Part shown: positions 25,843-41,544 of the stretch, piece by piece
Numbering within the stretch: position 1 is the stretch's first letter
Layout of the letters: each line of letters starts with the position of its first letter
Assembly (NCBI RefSeq): GCF_932294415.1
Contig: NC_065539.1
Location: 34,660,001-34,724,000, forward strand
Direction of reading: 5' to 3'
From: Quercus robur
Lineage: Eukaryota > Streptophyta > Magnoliopsida > Fagales > Fagaceae
Length of the DNA: 64,000 nucleotides
Notes under the pieces: model-generated
The model's database searches: none
Seen by the model: only the letters and a program-made list of their open reading frames with translations
Told to the model about the DNA's origin: nothing
Program-made: the position numbers and the translations under genes

Positions 25843-27277
25843 GATGTGTAGTAAAAAATGGCTAAGAGCAATTGCATTAGTCTAAAATACAAAAGTGCAA
25901 AAATTTACACAATATATCATAAAAAACACACATATTAGACCTTGTATAACTTTGTAAATATCCAAACTTGCTACAAGTAACGTGTATATATACACGGTTA
26001 CTGTAACTTTCTATCTATTACTTTAATATTATCCTATTTATTATATTAAGTTATTAAAACCCATTTGGCTCCTTTTTTCCCTCTCCTCTAACTTGAAATC
26101 AACACCTCTTCTCCTTTTTTCATTCCTGAACTCAAGACTCCTTTTCTCCCTCTTCGTTTTGCCTCTCTTCCATATCAGCTCTTTCATTTTCTTCACCATG
26201 GGCAAGAATGTGATCGACTTCGGGGTCTGTGAGAAAAACGTGGTTCCCTTTTGTAGGTTGATGATGAATATTTATACTAAAATTTGGGAGATGCTTGTGA
26301 TTAGTTTTTTTAGTTGGAAGAAAGACTTTGAACCTCTTAGGTGCTACTTTTATGATTTGGTTTATTTTGCTTTATGTTTAGGAAAGAATTTGGTTGCTTT
26401 TTATATAATTTTGGAAACAAAGTTGTTTGCTTTAGGTTGCTATTACTTCTGGTCATTGTAGGCTTTTGGAAACTACATTTGAGTGGTTGAGTGAGCTAGT
26501 TTATTAAGTTTTTAGAGTTAGTTATGCTTTTGTGTGGAAAATGGAGTTGGGATGAAAATTAGGGGCACAATTAGCTAGAGTATGGAACCTTTCTAGGGTG
26601 GAAATTTCGGGTATTGGACTTCCTTCGTGGGCCCTAGGTGCCTCTAGTAAAAGGTCCGACAAAAACTAACTCAAATCCTCCAAACCACTCTTACTCAATT
26701 TCCCCAACTATTTGTATGAGCTTGGGCTATGTGATAAAACGAATAAAATAGATAAGATACATGGATTGAGCCCGTTAAGCAATTGGGCTTAGTTGTCTTG
26801 TAGAAACATAAAATTGGTCGCGAAAATGACTATTAACAATTGTTAACCTCCCTTTCTTCTCATCATCAATACAGTAAAAATCATCCAACAGAAACAAGTT
26901 ACTAGCCCTTAAAACATCATCAACAAGAATCTCAAATACCAAATCAAACCCAAAAGAACATAAAAAAAATAAACCCATAATTTCACAGTAGTTGAGTTAA
27001 AAGTTTTATATTGTGGTTTTTTTCTGACTCATCATTGATGTCAATTTGTTATCTACCGCTAACAATCTTTCACATCTATCAGCTGCCTCTTATGGGAGGA
27101 TGCCAAGATAGCCCAGGCCCAATTAAAATTTGAGCCCAGTAAATAATACTACTAAATCAGCGTTTTGGGCCATACTCGGCGTTGGGTCCCAGACATCCAA
27201 GCCCATAGTACCAATCTGTAATTACGTAAAAAGATCATGGAGCGTATGGTAATTTCACACACTCCCAACCAAAACAA
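25843..27277. other. intergenic DNA between Gypsy relic and RPL23
   Basis: No supported gene. An open frame at 26093-26461 is hydrophobic and low in information, and I do not believe it. From about 27100 the sequence has TGGGCC / GCCCA words (site II-like), which probably belong to the RPL23 promoter. Confidence 0.55.
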
Positions 27278-27319
27278 AAACCCTAGACAGCGACCTCTAT
27301 AAATACCCCAAAACCCTAA
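27278..27319 (+). promoter_or_regulatory. RPL23 core promoter with telo-box motifs and TATA box
   Basis: AAACCCTAG at 27278-27286 and AAACCCTAA at 27311-27319 are telo-box motifs, with TATAAATA at 27298-27305 between them. TGGGCC-type site II words lie upstream (for example near 27166). Telo boxes combined with site II are the classic control elements of plant ribosomal-protein and other growth-linked genes. The second telo box would fall in or next to the short 5'UTR. Confidence 0.8.
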
Positions 27320-27350
27320 TCGCATTCTCAGTTTTCCTTCCGCAGCAAAA

Positions 27351-30433
<3,083 letters not shown>

Positions 30434-31431
30434 GGGTTCTAAGTCACTATCGGTGATATCCTCATTTTTGAACTGATGGTCTTTATGTTTTGGTAGAAGT
30501 AGAGCATATGAATTTTGCTGGATTTTGTTATATTGGTTTTGGATATTTGGATATTTGTATAAACCGCATGTGGTTAATGTTTGGATTATGGTATTATACT
30601 TTTAACATTTTCGAGTTCCTATGAGTTCCTATGACTTTTGCTAGCTTCCGTTTTTAAAATCATTGGTTCTTTCTCTCTCTTTTCCTTTTATATAGGTCCT
30701 TTTAGATGGTTGACAATTTTTATTTTGCTTTGGAAGCCTGAGGTACGGCTTCTTTTTGCATGAACAAATTCACAGTGAATGTGCCATGTGTCAAATATCC
30801 AGTGAATAAGATTCTGTTCTTAACAAAAGCGTCAAATTTCATTTTCCTCTCCTGTAACAAGCAATATCTGAAGTCTTAACTTGTGAGTTCAACTTAAAAG
30901 GCCTGTTTAGAGCAAGTGATGAAATCTTATCATTTAGATGAAAGCTTCAAGAGGGTTTGATTTGGTACAATTTACTTAGCTGCTGTTACTACACTTTTTT
31001 GTTAGGTCAATCATGTAGAGGTACTCAAATTGGATCAGTGATCGACTTATAGGTTACTGCACTAATAGTTTTTGTTGTAATGCTAATTGGTTACTGCCAA
31101 TTATGATGCATGCACTCAAAAAATGTAGGACCTTTCTCATTGTTACAGAAACTCTAAAGACACAATGGTATCTCCAATGAATAGCCCCTTTGGATGAAAA
31201 ATGTATCTTTTTCACCATTCCAAGTGTATGTGACAAATGTATGCATGTTGAGTAGGTTACAAATTTACAATTCTACCATATTTGGCTTTTTTATTAAGTC
31301 AAAAATTGATTTTTCGGTATAAATGCTCATGTCCTCTCCCTTATTGCCCTGCGGTAATGATTTCTTTGGCATTACTCTGTGCTTAGGTTGAATGAGTTAA
31401 AGTGTCTAATTCCTTTATTTATTTATTATTG
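30434..31431. other. RPL23 3' flank and intergenic DNA
   Basis: The RPL23 3'UTR lies at the start. No other gene or element border was recognised. Confidence 0.6.
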
Positions 31432-32575
31432 GAAAAATTATACTTTGTCCATTTGTGGTTTGCCCTTGACCTATCTGCGGTTTAAAATGTGACACTTTAC
31501 TCACTTGTCGTCCAATCTGTTAACATTTTGTCGTCCACCCATGCCACTGCTGTTAGAATCCTAGAGAAACAAACCAGCATTAAAGAATAATACTTGCTGG
31601 AAAAAAAGCAACCCCTCCAACTACACATTTTTAAATGCATACATAGGATCACAAGTGATTTCTTTTATCTTTTAATATTTCAAAAGACACTTATTTTTTT
31701 GAGAAAATATTTCAAAAGACATTAATACTTTAGGAAGATGGCAATCGGCAACATAAAATTGAATAAAGAAGATCCAGATCAGTAAAGTACCTTTTGGAAG
31801 AAAACAAAATACGGTAGTCACTAGTCAGGATAGAATTTTATTGCAAATTAAGGAATCCATCTTGGTAGAAATATCAAAGATTAAGAGAAGGTATTAAATC
31901 AGACTTTATTGAATAATAAAGAAATTGGCTTTGGTGTCATCATCTTGGTTTTGCTTTTCATACATTATTCAAAGACTCTAAAAAATCCACCTGGAAACCA
32001 TTTCAATTTCTGGTATTTAATAGGAGACCAAACTCAAATACACAAATATGAATCTTTCAAAGATTAACCAAACCATTCTCTCAAGAAAACACAGAGCTTA
32101 ACCAAACCAACCAACCATACTTTTTATTCTCTCTTATGAATTGATAAGAAAGAAACAAGTGAAATCATCTGAAGATTACCATCAATTTTTGCAATTTCAA
32201 AAAAAAAAAAAAAAATTAAAACCCTAGGTTAGAGAACGTATTTGGAATTTATCTCAAGAGGGGAAATCTTCAAAATCCTTCACGGGGGTTTTGATCATAA
32301 TGGTAATCAAAATTGATGAATTTCACATGTTGATCTTGATGGAGTGGATCAAAATTGAAGAGAGAGGGGAAGGGGTGGCCTCGATTTTTTTTCTTTCTAT
32401 TATGTTTTTAAGTTAAATGGTGTTAGGGTAATGGCAAGACCATAGGTGGGCAATAGACTGTTAACTAATAGGACCACAGATAGGTAAAATGTCATTTTTT
32501 AAACTACAGGTGAGTAAAGTGTTTTTCGTACAAATTACAGGTAGGCAAAGTGTAATTTATTTTTTACCATAATTA
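31432..32575. mobile_element. non-autonomous TIR element, Mutator-like ends
   Basis: The left end (about 31432-31520: ATTATACTTTGTCC, TTGTGGTTTG, CACTTTACTCAC) matches the inverted right end (about 32430-32575: AATTACACTTTGCC, CTGTAATTTG, CACTTTACTCAC). Long imperfect inverted ends built from 'ACTTTACTCACCTGTGGTTTG' motifs are common in plant Mutator-type MITEs. The centre has no transposase. I could not fix a TSD, so the ends are good to about 10 bp. Confidence 0.6.
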
Positions 32576-33195
32576 AAAACGACGGGTTGTTAACATTTAT
32601 ATTTACAAGCAGAAATAAAATTTTCACAACCTAATACTTCATTTACTTTGTTGGAAAAACCTGTGTGAAAACTAAAAAAATTGTTATCATTCGTCAAGAT
32701 TAACCCTTAAGAATCCTTGCATGATTTTCATGTGTTTCCTATCTTTTAGGATAAAAAAATGTTTTAAATAAAAAAAAATTATCTTTACTCAACAGAAAAT
32801 TCTATTAAAAATATAATTTACTTTAAAAGATTTTCCCCTAAAACAAATATGATTTACTTCTAAAAGATTTTCGACTAAACTAAAACTTTTGATCATGGTT
32901 TTTTAATGAAGTTTGTGATATGTCTTTGTGTCAGAATTCTTTTTTTTCTCTCTTATGTGTGTCTGTTTCAAAAAAAAAAAAAAATTAAAACTTCTAGAAA
33001 GACAGCACTATCTCACCCGAACATATTTCCAGTTCAATCTCAGTTTTAAAACTTTTTAGAAAACATTACTGTCTCACCAAAAAAATATTTCTCGCTCATT
33101 TTCAAGTTGTTACTAAACATAGGAGGATAACAGTCATAAGACTCATAACACCGCAATATGATAGGAGGTTAACCATATATATAATAAGGTTTGAC
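32576..33195. other. AT-rich intergenic DNA
   Basis: No gene or element border is recognised. The stretch has short A runs and ordinary AT-rich sequence. Confidence 0.6.
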
Positions 33196-33441
33196 TTGGG
33201 TCTAGTGATATTAAGTGTATGTCTAATGGATTGTGCACTAGAGCTTTGCAGAGAAGGTTATTATCGGGCCCTGGCTGAAGTTAGAGAATTATTTGCCGTT
33301 ACAGCATGGGCTATATGGTATTGGCGAAACAAAGAATGGGCCAATGAAAGTGAAGCTATTCCTCCAAATATAGATACATGGGCGTTGAACTATTTGGTAG
33401 ATTTCCAATCCGTAAGAAACGAATCCCCAACAAGATATTAA
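33196..33441 (+). pseudogene. possible LINE ORF2 fragment
   Basis: The frame encodes a piece resembling the linker between the zinc-binding RT and RNase H regions of plant LINEs (FAVTAWAIWYWRNKEW, then a Trp-Ala-rich helix). No flanking LINE domains remain. The assignment rests on one short motif and may be wrong. Confidence 0.3.
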
Positions 33442-33594
33442 AAATGTTTGTTCTCAAATAATATTATCACCAAAATTACCAATTTCAAATAGCAATCACA
33501 CACAAGAATATAAATATTTATTTAAATCCCAATCTCTTTAAAGGGGAAAATCTTGGTACAAACTCCCAATAATTTCACTATTATCAAATTAATC

Positions 33595-33599
<5 letters not shown>

Positions 33600-33635
<36 letters not shown>

Positions 33636-33638
33636 GGT
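33600..33638. repeat. (TAA)n microsatellite
   Basis: About 13 uninterrupted trinucleotide units. Confidence 0.9.
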
Positions 33639-33976
33639 GAAGTTGAGAGAAACTCAAATTTGAATTCTAAATTAGAGTTTCAATTTTGTGCCATATGTCC
33701 TAAATTATTTATTTTTAAAGAGTTTTATTTCCTAATTTTAGAATCAAATATGGGACCACATCATAAATATTCATACAAGTGAGTTATTAAGTACAAAAAC
33801 CAAAAAATCTAGAATAAATGAATCGTAAAAAAAAATTACTTCACAATAAATTTTTTTTTTTATAAAAATGGACAATTTACATTTTATACCTAATAATATC
33901 CTTACAAAATTTTTAAAGAGTTAACAAAATATAAAAATGACTATCAATAGTATTTAAATTACATATATATGAATTA

Positions 33977-34777
33977 TGTAAGGACTGTATTTGGATTAGA
34001 CCCAGTAAGGATTGGGTTTAAGCCCAACAAGCCCAAACAATGAATTTATAGAGCATGGGTGAAAGAACTAGTTCTACTCTAAAAGATGGACTATAAAAGT
34101 TTCTGAATTAAGGTTGTTAAGTACAAGTAAAGTAAGAAATTCTGTCCTTGGCACAACCTGAGAAACTTATCTTATAATAACTTGATGATGAACGCAGTTA
34201 CAAGAACCCACGATGTTATTGCCTAGATTTTCTAATTTTTTTCTCGATCACCCTTTTAGGTCACCTTTCCGTACTATATATTACATTCTTGGTGTTATCC
34301 CTACCATATACGTGAAGGTTGGATTCTAGGAGCTCTTTTTTGTCCCATTCAACACCTCCCAGAACTATCAAATAGTAGCTGTAAGGCTGCTTGGTCACTG
34401 TTCAGGTATCACCTCTACATTAATGCGGCTAAAGAGTTAGTTGTGAGACATTTAATGTGGAGGTAGCAGCTTTTGAAGATATTTGTTGCCGCCCTCTACT
34501 TATCCATTGTCCAACGTCTAACTCCTTGTTGTGATGTAACTTTGAAGAAGGTCTAGGGTGATATGACACTTTTACTGACCTCAAATCCTTGTTCCCGAGA
34601 TGGCTTTTCTCCTCGGATGTGTGTTGGACTTACCTCGTACTATTTTTATTTCTCTCTTTATACCATTCCCATTATAATCTCATTTGGCCATTCTTGGATT
34701 AGTTAATGTCCTCAGATTGGGCCGTAGGCCCAATCCGTATAGCCTTAATAATACCTCTTGACTAATTGGCCCTCACA
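33977..34777. mobile_element. solo LTR, 801 bp, TSD AATTA
   Basis: Starts TGTAAGGACTG and ends GGCCCTCACA, flanked by AATTA at 33972-33976 and 34778-34782. The 3' part has GGGCC words and no coding domains. Terminal TG/CA plus exact 5-bp TSD support a solo LTR. Confidence 0.88.
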
Positions 34778-34782
34778 AATTA

Positions 34783-35047
34783 TATTATGCATTTTATTGA
34801 ATATTTTTAAGTGTATCCATGCATATGCATAGGGTTACAAGCTAGTGATAATAATTTTCAAGTTTATGTCTAACTTGAGATTCACCATGTACAGTAATAA
34901 ATCCTTTAGTGTATGTCAAATGACAAAAGAGAATCTCATTGTTTTCTTTGCTCTCACACACACTAAATATTTCTTTCAAAGGTGGCAAGACTTTTTTTTT
35001 TTTCTCATGCACAATTCTCTCTCCTTCTTGGCTGTCTTTCTCTCTTT
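34783..35047. other. flank of the LINE 3' end
   Basis: No gene is seen. The T-rich stretch near 34990-35059 leads into the A tail of the minus-strand LINE. Confidence 0.5.
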
Positions 35048-35078
35048 TTTTTTTTTTTGATAAACTTCAATATATTAA

Positions 35079-37297
35079 TCAAAAGGAAATAGACAAAGCC
35101 ATGGCCTCTTCCAAACAAGCAGAAGCCAAATCTGCTGGAAGATTGCCTGGCAGCAAACATAAAGAACTTAAACAAGCAAGAGCGTACTTTGCTGTAGCAT
35201 GGGTTGCAGCATTTCCGCTTCTATTAATCCAAAGGAAAAAACAAGAAGAAAATGAATTTGCAAAACAGTTGATGTCAGAAACCAAAGCTGAGATTGACCA
35301 TCTGGGGTTGCCTGCACAATCCAAAATAGCATCAATGCTGAACTTTAAGTCGCTTTCCACTATGATATTCCTCCAATTCTCCCCAAAAGCAAGATGTAGA
35401 GCCCACAAAATTGCTTCAGTTTCAACAAGAAGGGGGGAACATAATGGAATGATTTTAGTCCAGACCTTTACCACAACCCCAATGTTGTCTCTAACTATGA
35501 CTGCTAATGCTGCATTGGAATGGGAAAGAGCTGCATCAACATTCAACTTGATGGTGCCCACAGGAGGCGGCGACCATTTTGCATCACACTTTTCTGGAGA
35601 GGGAGCCTTTAAAAGGAAAAAAACTCGACAGTATTCGCTGAATTTTGCATTAATTCTCAACCTGGCTGCCTGCAGATTGACAGAACCTTTTTGGTGGAGA
35701 GCCTCATTTCGGATGAACCAAATTTCTTCCATATTGATTGCCATGTTAAGAGAAACACGCCATAACTCAAGGCCTTGACAGGGGACAGAGGGAAGTGGTT
35801 CTAGGATTGCCTTTATCAAGTCACTAGGACTTTCCAGATTAGCTTCCTCTGATCTGTAACCCCAACAAGTCGAGAACCAGAGAGCTTTGGCAACTTGGCA
35901 TTTGGAGAAAAGGTGAGAGACCGATTCAATCTCCTGATTACAGAGCACACAGCTGGGGTCAGAAATATCCATACGACTCATCAGGTTTTCCCTCGTGGAC
36001 AAGGCATTGGCAGCTATTCTCCATAGGAACATTCTTAGCCTTTCCGGCCCTCTAATTTTCCAGATTTTGCTCCAATTCACATCAGAAGTGTCCTGTGCTG
36101 GGTAGCTTGACATCAACTCTTTGTATGCAGACTTAATTGAGAAGCTCCCTTTGGGGTCAGGAATCCAAATGAGTTTGTCCGGTCTAGGCCTTGACGGAAT
36201 GGGGATAGACAGAATGGCTTCTGCAGAACTGGGATTGAACAAACTGTGAACCAAAGATGTTTTCCAGGTGTGGAGCTCATGATCAATGAGATGTGCTACC
36301 TTCATTGGCAATTGGGCTGAAGACTCAACCCGCGGTGAAGGTATGAAATTATGGACCCAAGGCACCCAAGGGTCCAGCCATATGTCCATAGATTCTCCAT
36401 CCCCAATTAGGAAACAAGCTCCTTTCTTTACTACTACCCTTGCTCCCTCAATTGCTTTCCAAATTGGAGAAGCGTACTTTGTTGCTTCAGCCCGGAGCCA
36501 GTCCTCTTTAACCTTGTACTTCGCTCTAAGGATTCTCAAACAGAGACTATCCCTTTTAGACGCCACCATCCAAGCCAACTTGGCCAGTAGAGCAGAGTTG
36601 ATACTTTTTGATTTTTTGAAGCCTAATCCTCCAGCACTTCTAGGGCAGCATAGTTTTTCCCAAGCTCTCCAAACCATAAATCTGCCCTCTCGCTGATTAG
36701 GCTTCCACTAAAACCTTCTAGTCATTGAATCCAACTTGTCGCAAACTTTATTTTGGATATTGAAAGTGGACATGGTATATATGGGGATAGTTTGAGCTAA
36801 GGGTCATCAAATAGCCCATGACCTATAGGCTGGCCCAGTAGCCCGCTAGCCCACCGGACTAATGGGCAGCCCAGCCCAGTAATATTGAAGCCCGTTGGCA
36901 GTCCAGTAGCCCAATGGGACAGGCTATGGGTTGGTTTCTTTACCATGGGCGCCCGATGGGCTGGCCCGTTAGCCTAGCCCAGTAACCCGACCCGTTAGCC
37001 TGACTCATTGCCCAAAATTTATAACAAAATAATTTGGGGGTTGGGTGGGTGAGAGATTGAACTTTAGAAATTATAAAAACTTTAAGACCACACACCTAAC
37101 CACTAAATACTTTGAATGATTGTGATACAATATGCATAATAAATATATATTTTGGTATTAGTCTAGTAGCTTTGATTTTTAAAACAAAGTTACTAAGATG
37201 ACTGTTGCCCTACCTCTGTGCCTCTGGAAAGAAAGTCATTCTTTCCTTTGATAAATTCCAATTCTTTCCTTACAAGTTACAATTAAAGAAGAAATTC

Positions 37298-37331
<34 letters not shown>

Positions 37332-39055
37332 TACCGTTGGTTGGAAGAAATTCTTTCCTTAATGAGTTGATATTTGATTCTTCATATATTTCCTTTTAGA
37401 ATTGATATTTTATTCTTCAAATATTTCCTTTAAGAGTTGATATTTAATTCAATGTACTTATTTATTCTTATCAATAAAAGTTAATTAATCTTATTTTAGT
37501 ACCTTTTTAAGAGGTATGTCTTAGTATTTTTTTTAATAGAATCTTTTTAGTAGATTTAATTGTTCAATTTGATAGTTTGTAATAATATATAATTATAATT
37601 TTTTTGGTTAAATTTTTATAACCCCATTGAAGACCTGTTAAAAATGCCCGTGAGTAGCCCATTAAACCCACCTCACTAGCCCAGCCCGCTAAAGCCCAAA
37701 TGGGCATTGCCCATGGGTAGGGCCATGGGCTAGGGTTTTTCCATCCAACGTGGCCTGACCCAGCCCATTGACTAGTCAACAGCCCGTTAAGCCCAGCCCA
37801 TTAGACCCATGGGCCAAGTAAAAACGAGTCGGGCCAGCCCGGCCCAGCCCATTGACGAGGCCTAGTTTGAGCCACAGAGTTAATGAGAGTCTTCCTCCCC
37901 GCCCAAGAAAGACATTTGCTTCTCCAACCTGCGAGTTTTGCTTCAAGCTTATCTTGGAGAAAAGCAAAATCCTTTGATGGTGCTCTAGACAAGAACATCG
38001 GTGCACCCAAGTAGATTGCTTCCTTCTTTAAGTTTTTTACTTGAAGAATGCTCTTAATCGACCTACGCGCATGACTATGGGTGTGCTTTGAGAAATAAAC
38101 CCCTGACTTGTTTCTATTAATGGATTGCCCCGACCATCTACAATATTTCTCCAAAGATTTCACTAAGCTTTCTGCATCCTTGCTAGACGCCTTTGAGAAC
38201 AAAACAACATCATCAGCATACATGACATGCGAAATGGTTGGGCCGCTGATACTTGTCTTGATGCCAACAACATTTTTAAGCTTAAGCTCATGTTCAATCA
38301 GTCTGGATAAGACTTCTTGCCCCAAGATAAACAAATTCGGCGATAGAGGGTCGCCTTGCCTCAGCCCCCTGCTCGGCTTAAAACATTCAGATTTTCCCCC
38401 ATTGACCAACACTTCAAAAGTCACTGATGAAACACAAGCAATGATCCATTTAGTGAAAATTTCATTAAAGCCAAAATGGAGAAGGACAGCTTCCAGAAAA
38501 TTCCAGTTAACCCTGTCATATGCCTTTTGGAGATCAAGCTTGATGGCCATGAGGCCTTGGTTTTACGAGTCTTAAAGCTATGGAGAACTTCCTGGACAAT
38601 GATTTGGTTTTCAGCTATCCATCTGTTTGGGATGAAGGCTGATTTGGTAGGAGAGATCATTTTGTCGAGCAAAGGCCTAATCTTTTCCACCAGGAGCTTT
38701 GAAATAACTTTATATACCACATTACACAAGCTTATCGGTCTGAAGTGGTTAACAGAGGTCGGGTTTGAGATTTTTGGGATAAGCACAATAAGGGAAGCAT
38801 TTACCTCTCTAGGCATTGAACCCATGATGAAGAAGTAAGTCACTGCTTTAATCACATCATTTCCCACTGTAGGCCAGAGCTGCTTGTAGAATAGAGCTGG
38901 AAAACCATCCGGCCCCGAAGCCTTAAGGTCTTGCATTTGGAAAAGAGCATTTTTGATCTCCTCCGGAGTGGGAATACTTTGAAGTATCTCATTTTCTTCC
39001 TTTGTTATACACGGCAGAATTAGATGCTCAAGGTGCTCTGGAAAACAAATATCAT
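35079..39055 (-). pseudogene. LINE ORF2: reverse transcriptase, zf-RVT and RNase H-like domains
   Basis: From 38936 down: KASGPDGFPALFYKQLW, then FRPISLCNVVYK; a frameshift near 38545 moves into the next frame with IKLDLQKAYDRVNW, GLRQGDPLSPNLF and the catalytic YADD. After the hAT insertion the frame resumes with IPIYTMSTFN, a TAG at 36708-36710 where the family has Trp, then the zinc-binding linker (FLWRIAANALSTRENL, CVLCNQEIESVSHLFSKC) and a C-terminal RNase H-like domain (NVDAALS, VETEAILWAL, ESDL, NAATHATAKYA) ending at 35081. At least three independent lesions make it inactive. Confidence 0.9.
36798..37864. mobile_element. non-autonomous hAT, 1067 bp, TSD GTTTGAGC
   Basis: GTTTGAGC lies at 36790-36797 and 37865-37872. 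The element starts TAAGGGTCATCAA and its other end reads inverted TAGGCCTCGTCAA. Both subterminal zones are packed with GCCCAGCCC / TGGGC words in the style of hAT subterminal repeats; the centre is AT-rich with an A run near 37300-37329. No transposase is encoded. It was inserted inside LINE codons: removing it and one TSD copy gives continuous LINE sequence. Confidence 0.92.
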
Positions 39056-39084
39056 CTTTTGTAGCACCCTTTTGCTGCTCTTTC

Positions 39085-39531
39085 GCAACTCTCCTTGGAT
39101 GCGTTTTCTCTTCGTCTTTCTACACTATTCAACATCAAACAAAGCCTCACAAATTCTCCTTGATTCATGTGCTTGTTGTCTCTCTCCTTGTGTTACATTC
39201 AAAGTGAAAATCCATTTTTTTCTCTCTTGGTTTTACGCTCTATTTTCCCTCTCTCCATAGAGAGGACCCTTGGGCCAAAGCCATCAAATTTTTTGTAGCA
39301 TTGTCTATCTATAAGACTCTTTTCTTATTCCCTTTTGAACAATTAATACATTACTTCTTTAATAAGAAATAGTCTTTTCTTCCATATCAAGAATAGTCTT
39401 TCTTTCCAGACCAAGATAACCCAAATTAGTTTTTCCTTCTTTTCAACTAGGAAACCCAATGGGCTTTCCAAGTCACAATTAGAATTTGAGGCAATTTTCA
39501 CCAAAAAAAGAAAAGAAAAAAAAAAGAGTGA
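39085..39531. other. spacer between LINE and RNase H relic
   Basis: CT-rich and A-rich sequence with no recognisable gene. An antisense open frame here is low-complexity. Confidence 0.55.
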
Positions 39532-39697
39532 AAATGCAAGGCACCTCCCCAAGGTTGGTACATAATCAATGTGGATGGAGCTCTCTTTAAGGAGTCTTGA
39601 TGGGGTGACATTGGAGCAGTAATTAGAGATTAGAATGGGGATGTAATGGCTACTCTCTCAGAAGTAGTTTCCAACATCTGTTATGTGGATTCCCAAC

Positions 39698-41536
39698 TAG
39701 GGCCGGCCCAAGGCCCCTACCACAAAAAATATTTACCCTTTACAAAAAAGGCCCCCATCCCATTGTAAAAGGCCTAAAATTTTATAAAAAATATGAATTT
39801 TTTTCAAATTGTTGTGCACTTTTTATTATTAGTGATGTTATGGATATTACAAATTTTACTATAGATTTACAAACTGATATGTTACCAATCACAAAAAAGT
39901 ATATTAAATATTCATTAATTACATTATTGAAGTTCATCAATCACTAATTCACTGTTATTATCACATTATATTGTGAATATTTTGTAATGTCTTTAACATT
40001 TTCCCCTAATAGTTTGAAACTTTAATACCTTTGCAAATGTGTTAGAACATTAATGGTGATTAATCTCCCCTAATAGTTTGAAACTTTAATATTTGTAAAC
40101 TAATCTGTAAGGTTGAATTTAATCAACCATGTGTTGGCTTTATTCCGTGACATATTTGCTTGTAATACAGCACTTAGAAACCCTGTATTTAGGTGGGAAT
40201 CATGTAAGGGTAGTGTGTGAGAGAGTGTGAAGAAATGCTCAAGACAGTGCAGTGAAGCAGGGACTCGCGGCTAGATCTCGCGGGAAGCTCGCGGCTTGCA
40301 AGCCGCCAAAAGTTGCACACGTGTAGAGCATGCAGGGGAGCTGAACAGTCATGCCAGCTGGAGCACTGCAGGACAAAAATCCAGATTGGCCATTCAGCTA
40401 TCTCGTGGCTTGAACTCGCGACTCAGTCAAGTCGCAAGGTCAAGTTGCCAGCTAACCCTGTTTTGGAAAAACTGACTCTTCGCATTCCATTCTTACACCA
40501 GTATAAATACCCCTCATTCGCACAAAATATGTGTGGCCATTTTCAGAGAGAAAAACCCTAAGAGAGGTTTCTTCAAAACACCCACCTTATTAGAGAGAGC
40601 TATTCATTCTTAGAGAGAAATCTTTGTAGTCTCTTCTCATTCCCTCTCTCATTGTCATACCTATTGAGAGGAGATTTCTATCCAAACACTACCCACACCC
40701 ATTTAGAGTGTTGAGTGTTTTTGGAGCTTTGGGAAGTATTGGAAGATGCCAAGGATGGCGGATGCTATGGTCTAGTAGCGGAATCCGGTAAGCTAGAAAA
40801 GAAAAAGGTTCGACGCAACCTCGTTGGAGCAAGAAGTGTGGAGGGCTTAGGTACATCGGGTAGATTAGGCTTGGAGGGTCTATTGCTGTTCATGTATCCC
40901 AACTACATTTTCTAGTGGATTATTGACCGCTTGGAGGGCGGCGGAGAGGTTTTACGCCGAGGGTTTCGGTTTCCTCTTCGATAACACATCGTGTGTTGTC
41001 TTTGTGTTTGCATCTCTCTTCCCTTTATCTTTGCCTTTTATTTTCTGCTGTAGATGTGATTTATAATTGGCTTAAATTGATTTCCAATTCTGTTTATAGC
41101 TTATGTTCATTTTCCGCACACTAGTTGTTTGACATAAAGTTTGAATTGGTTAATTTGTATATTGGGGGTCTAAACGTTCAAGGCTGTTTATACACATATT
41201 TGAACTTTCATAATCTACTACAAAGTCACACATCAATTAATATCATAGATTATAAATTAGATTGTAAATATAATTAATTATGTATCGTTATATATCCAAG
41301 ATAAATTAATTTCCTTTTTAATTTTTTATCTTTTTGTTAAATTAATTTTTCAATTGTGATATTCAATTCTTTATATGAAATTAACTTTAGTTTTAGTTAG
41401 TATTATTCATTAAATTATGTATTTAATACATCAAATTAACCTCAATTTGATTAATTTTATTTAATTAATATTTATATATAAAATGCCTCGCATAAATTTT
41501 CCATCTTAGGCCACAAATTAGATTGGGCCAGCCCTA
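39698..41536. mobile_element. hAT MITE, TSD TTCCCAAC, carrying a solo LTR
   Basis: TTCCCAAC flanks at 39690-39697 and 41537-41544. The left end is TAGGGCCGGCCCA and the inverted right end is TAGGGCTGGCCCA, 12 of 13 matching. Subtracting the LTR at 40106-41210 and its TSD copy leaves about 730 bp of AT-rich, non-coding element. Confidence 0.93.
40106..41210 (+). mobile_element. solo LTR, 1105 bp, TSD TAATC
   Basis: Starts TGTAAGGTTGAA and ends TTTGAACTTTCA, with TAATC at 40101-40105 and 41211-41215. TATAAATA at 40502-40509 gives + orientation. Around 40262-40310 the word CTCGCGG recurs with GC-rich spacing. Small open frames inside it are not genes. Confidence 0.92.
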
Positions 41537-41544
41537 TTCCCAAC

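Larger units (their letters stand above)
35048..39070 (-). mobile_element. 5'-truncated LINE (non-LTR retrotransposon), split by a hAT
   Basis: Read on the minus strand, the element enters at about 39070 in the segment before the reverse transcriptase and runs to a poly(A) tail visible as a T run at 35048-35059. The endonuclease domain is missing, so the copy is 5'-truncated, as is usual for target-primed reverse transcription. A non-autonomous hAT lies within it at 36798-37864. A TSD for the LINE itself could not be assigned. Confidence 0.9.

Noticed and set aside
26093..26461. 122-aa ORF before RPL23
   Set aside because: Phe/Leu/Ser-rich from CT- and T-rich DNA, no recognisable motif or splice structure.
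34939..36696. Plus-strand ORFs over the LINE
   Set aside because: Complementary shadows of the minus-strand LINE ORF2.
35020..39200. Target-site duplication of the LINE
   Set aside because: CT-rich words near both ends are similar (TCTCTCTCCTT) but not convincing in such low-complexity sequence.
40313..40915. Two small ORFs with plausible starts
   Set aside because: They lie wholly inside the 1105-bp solo LTR and lack known domains.
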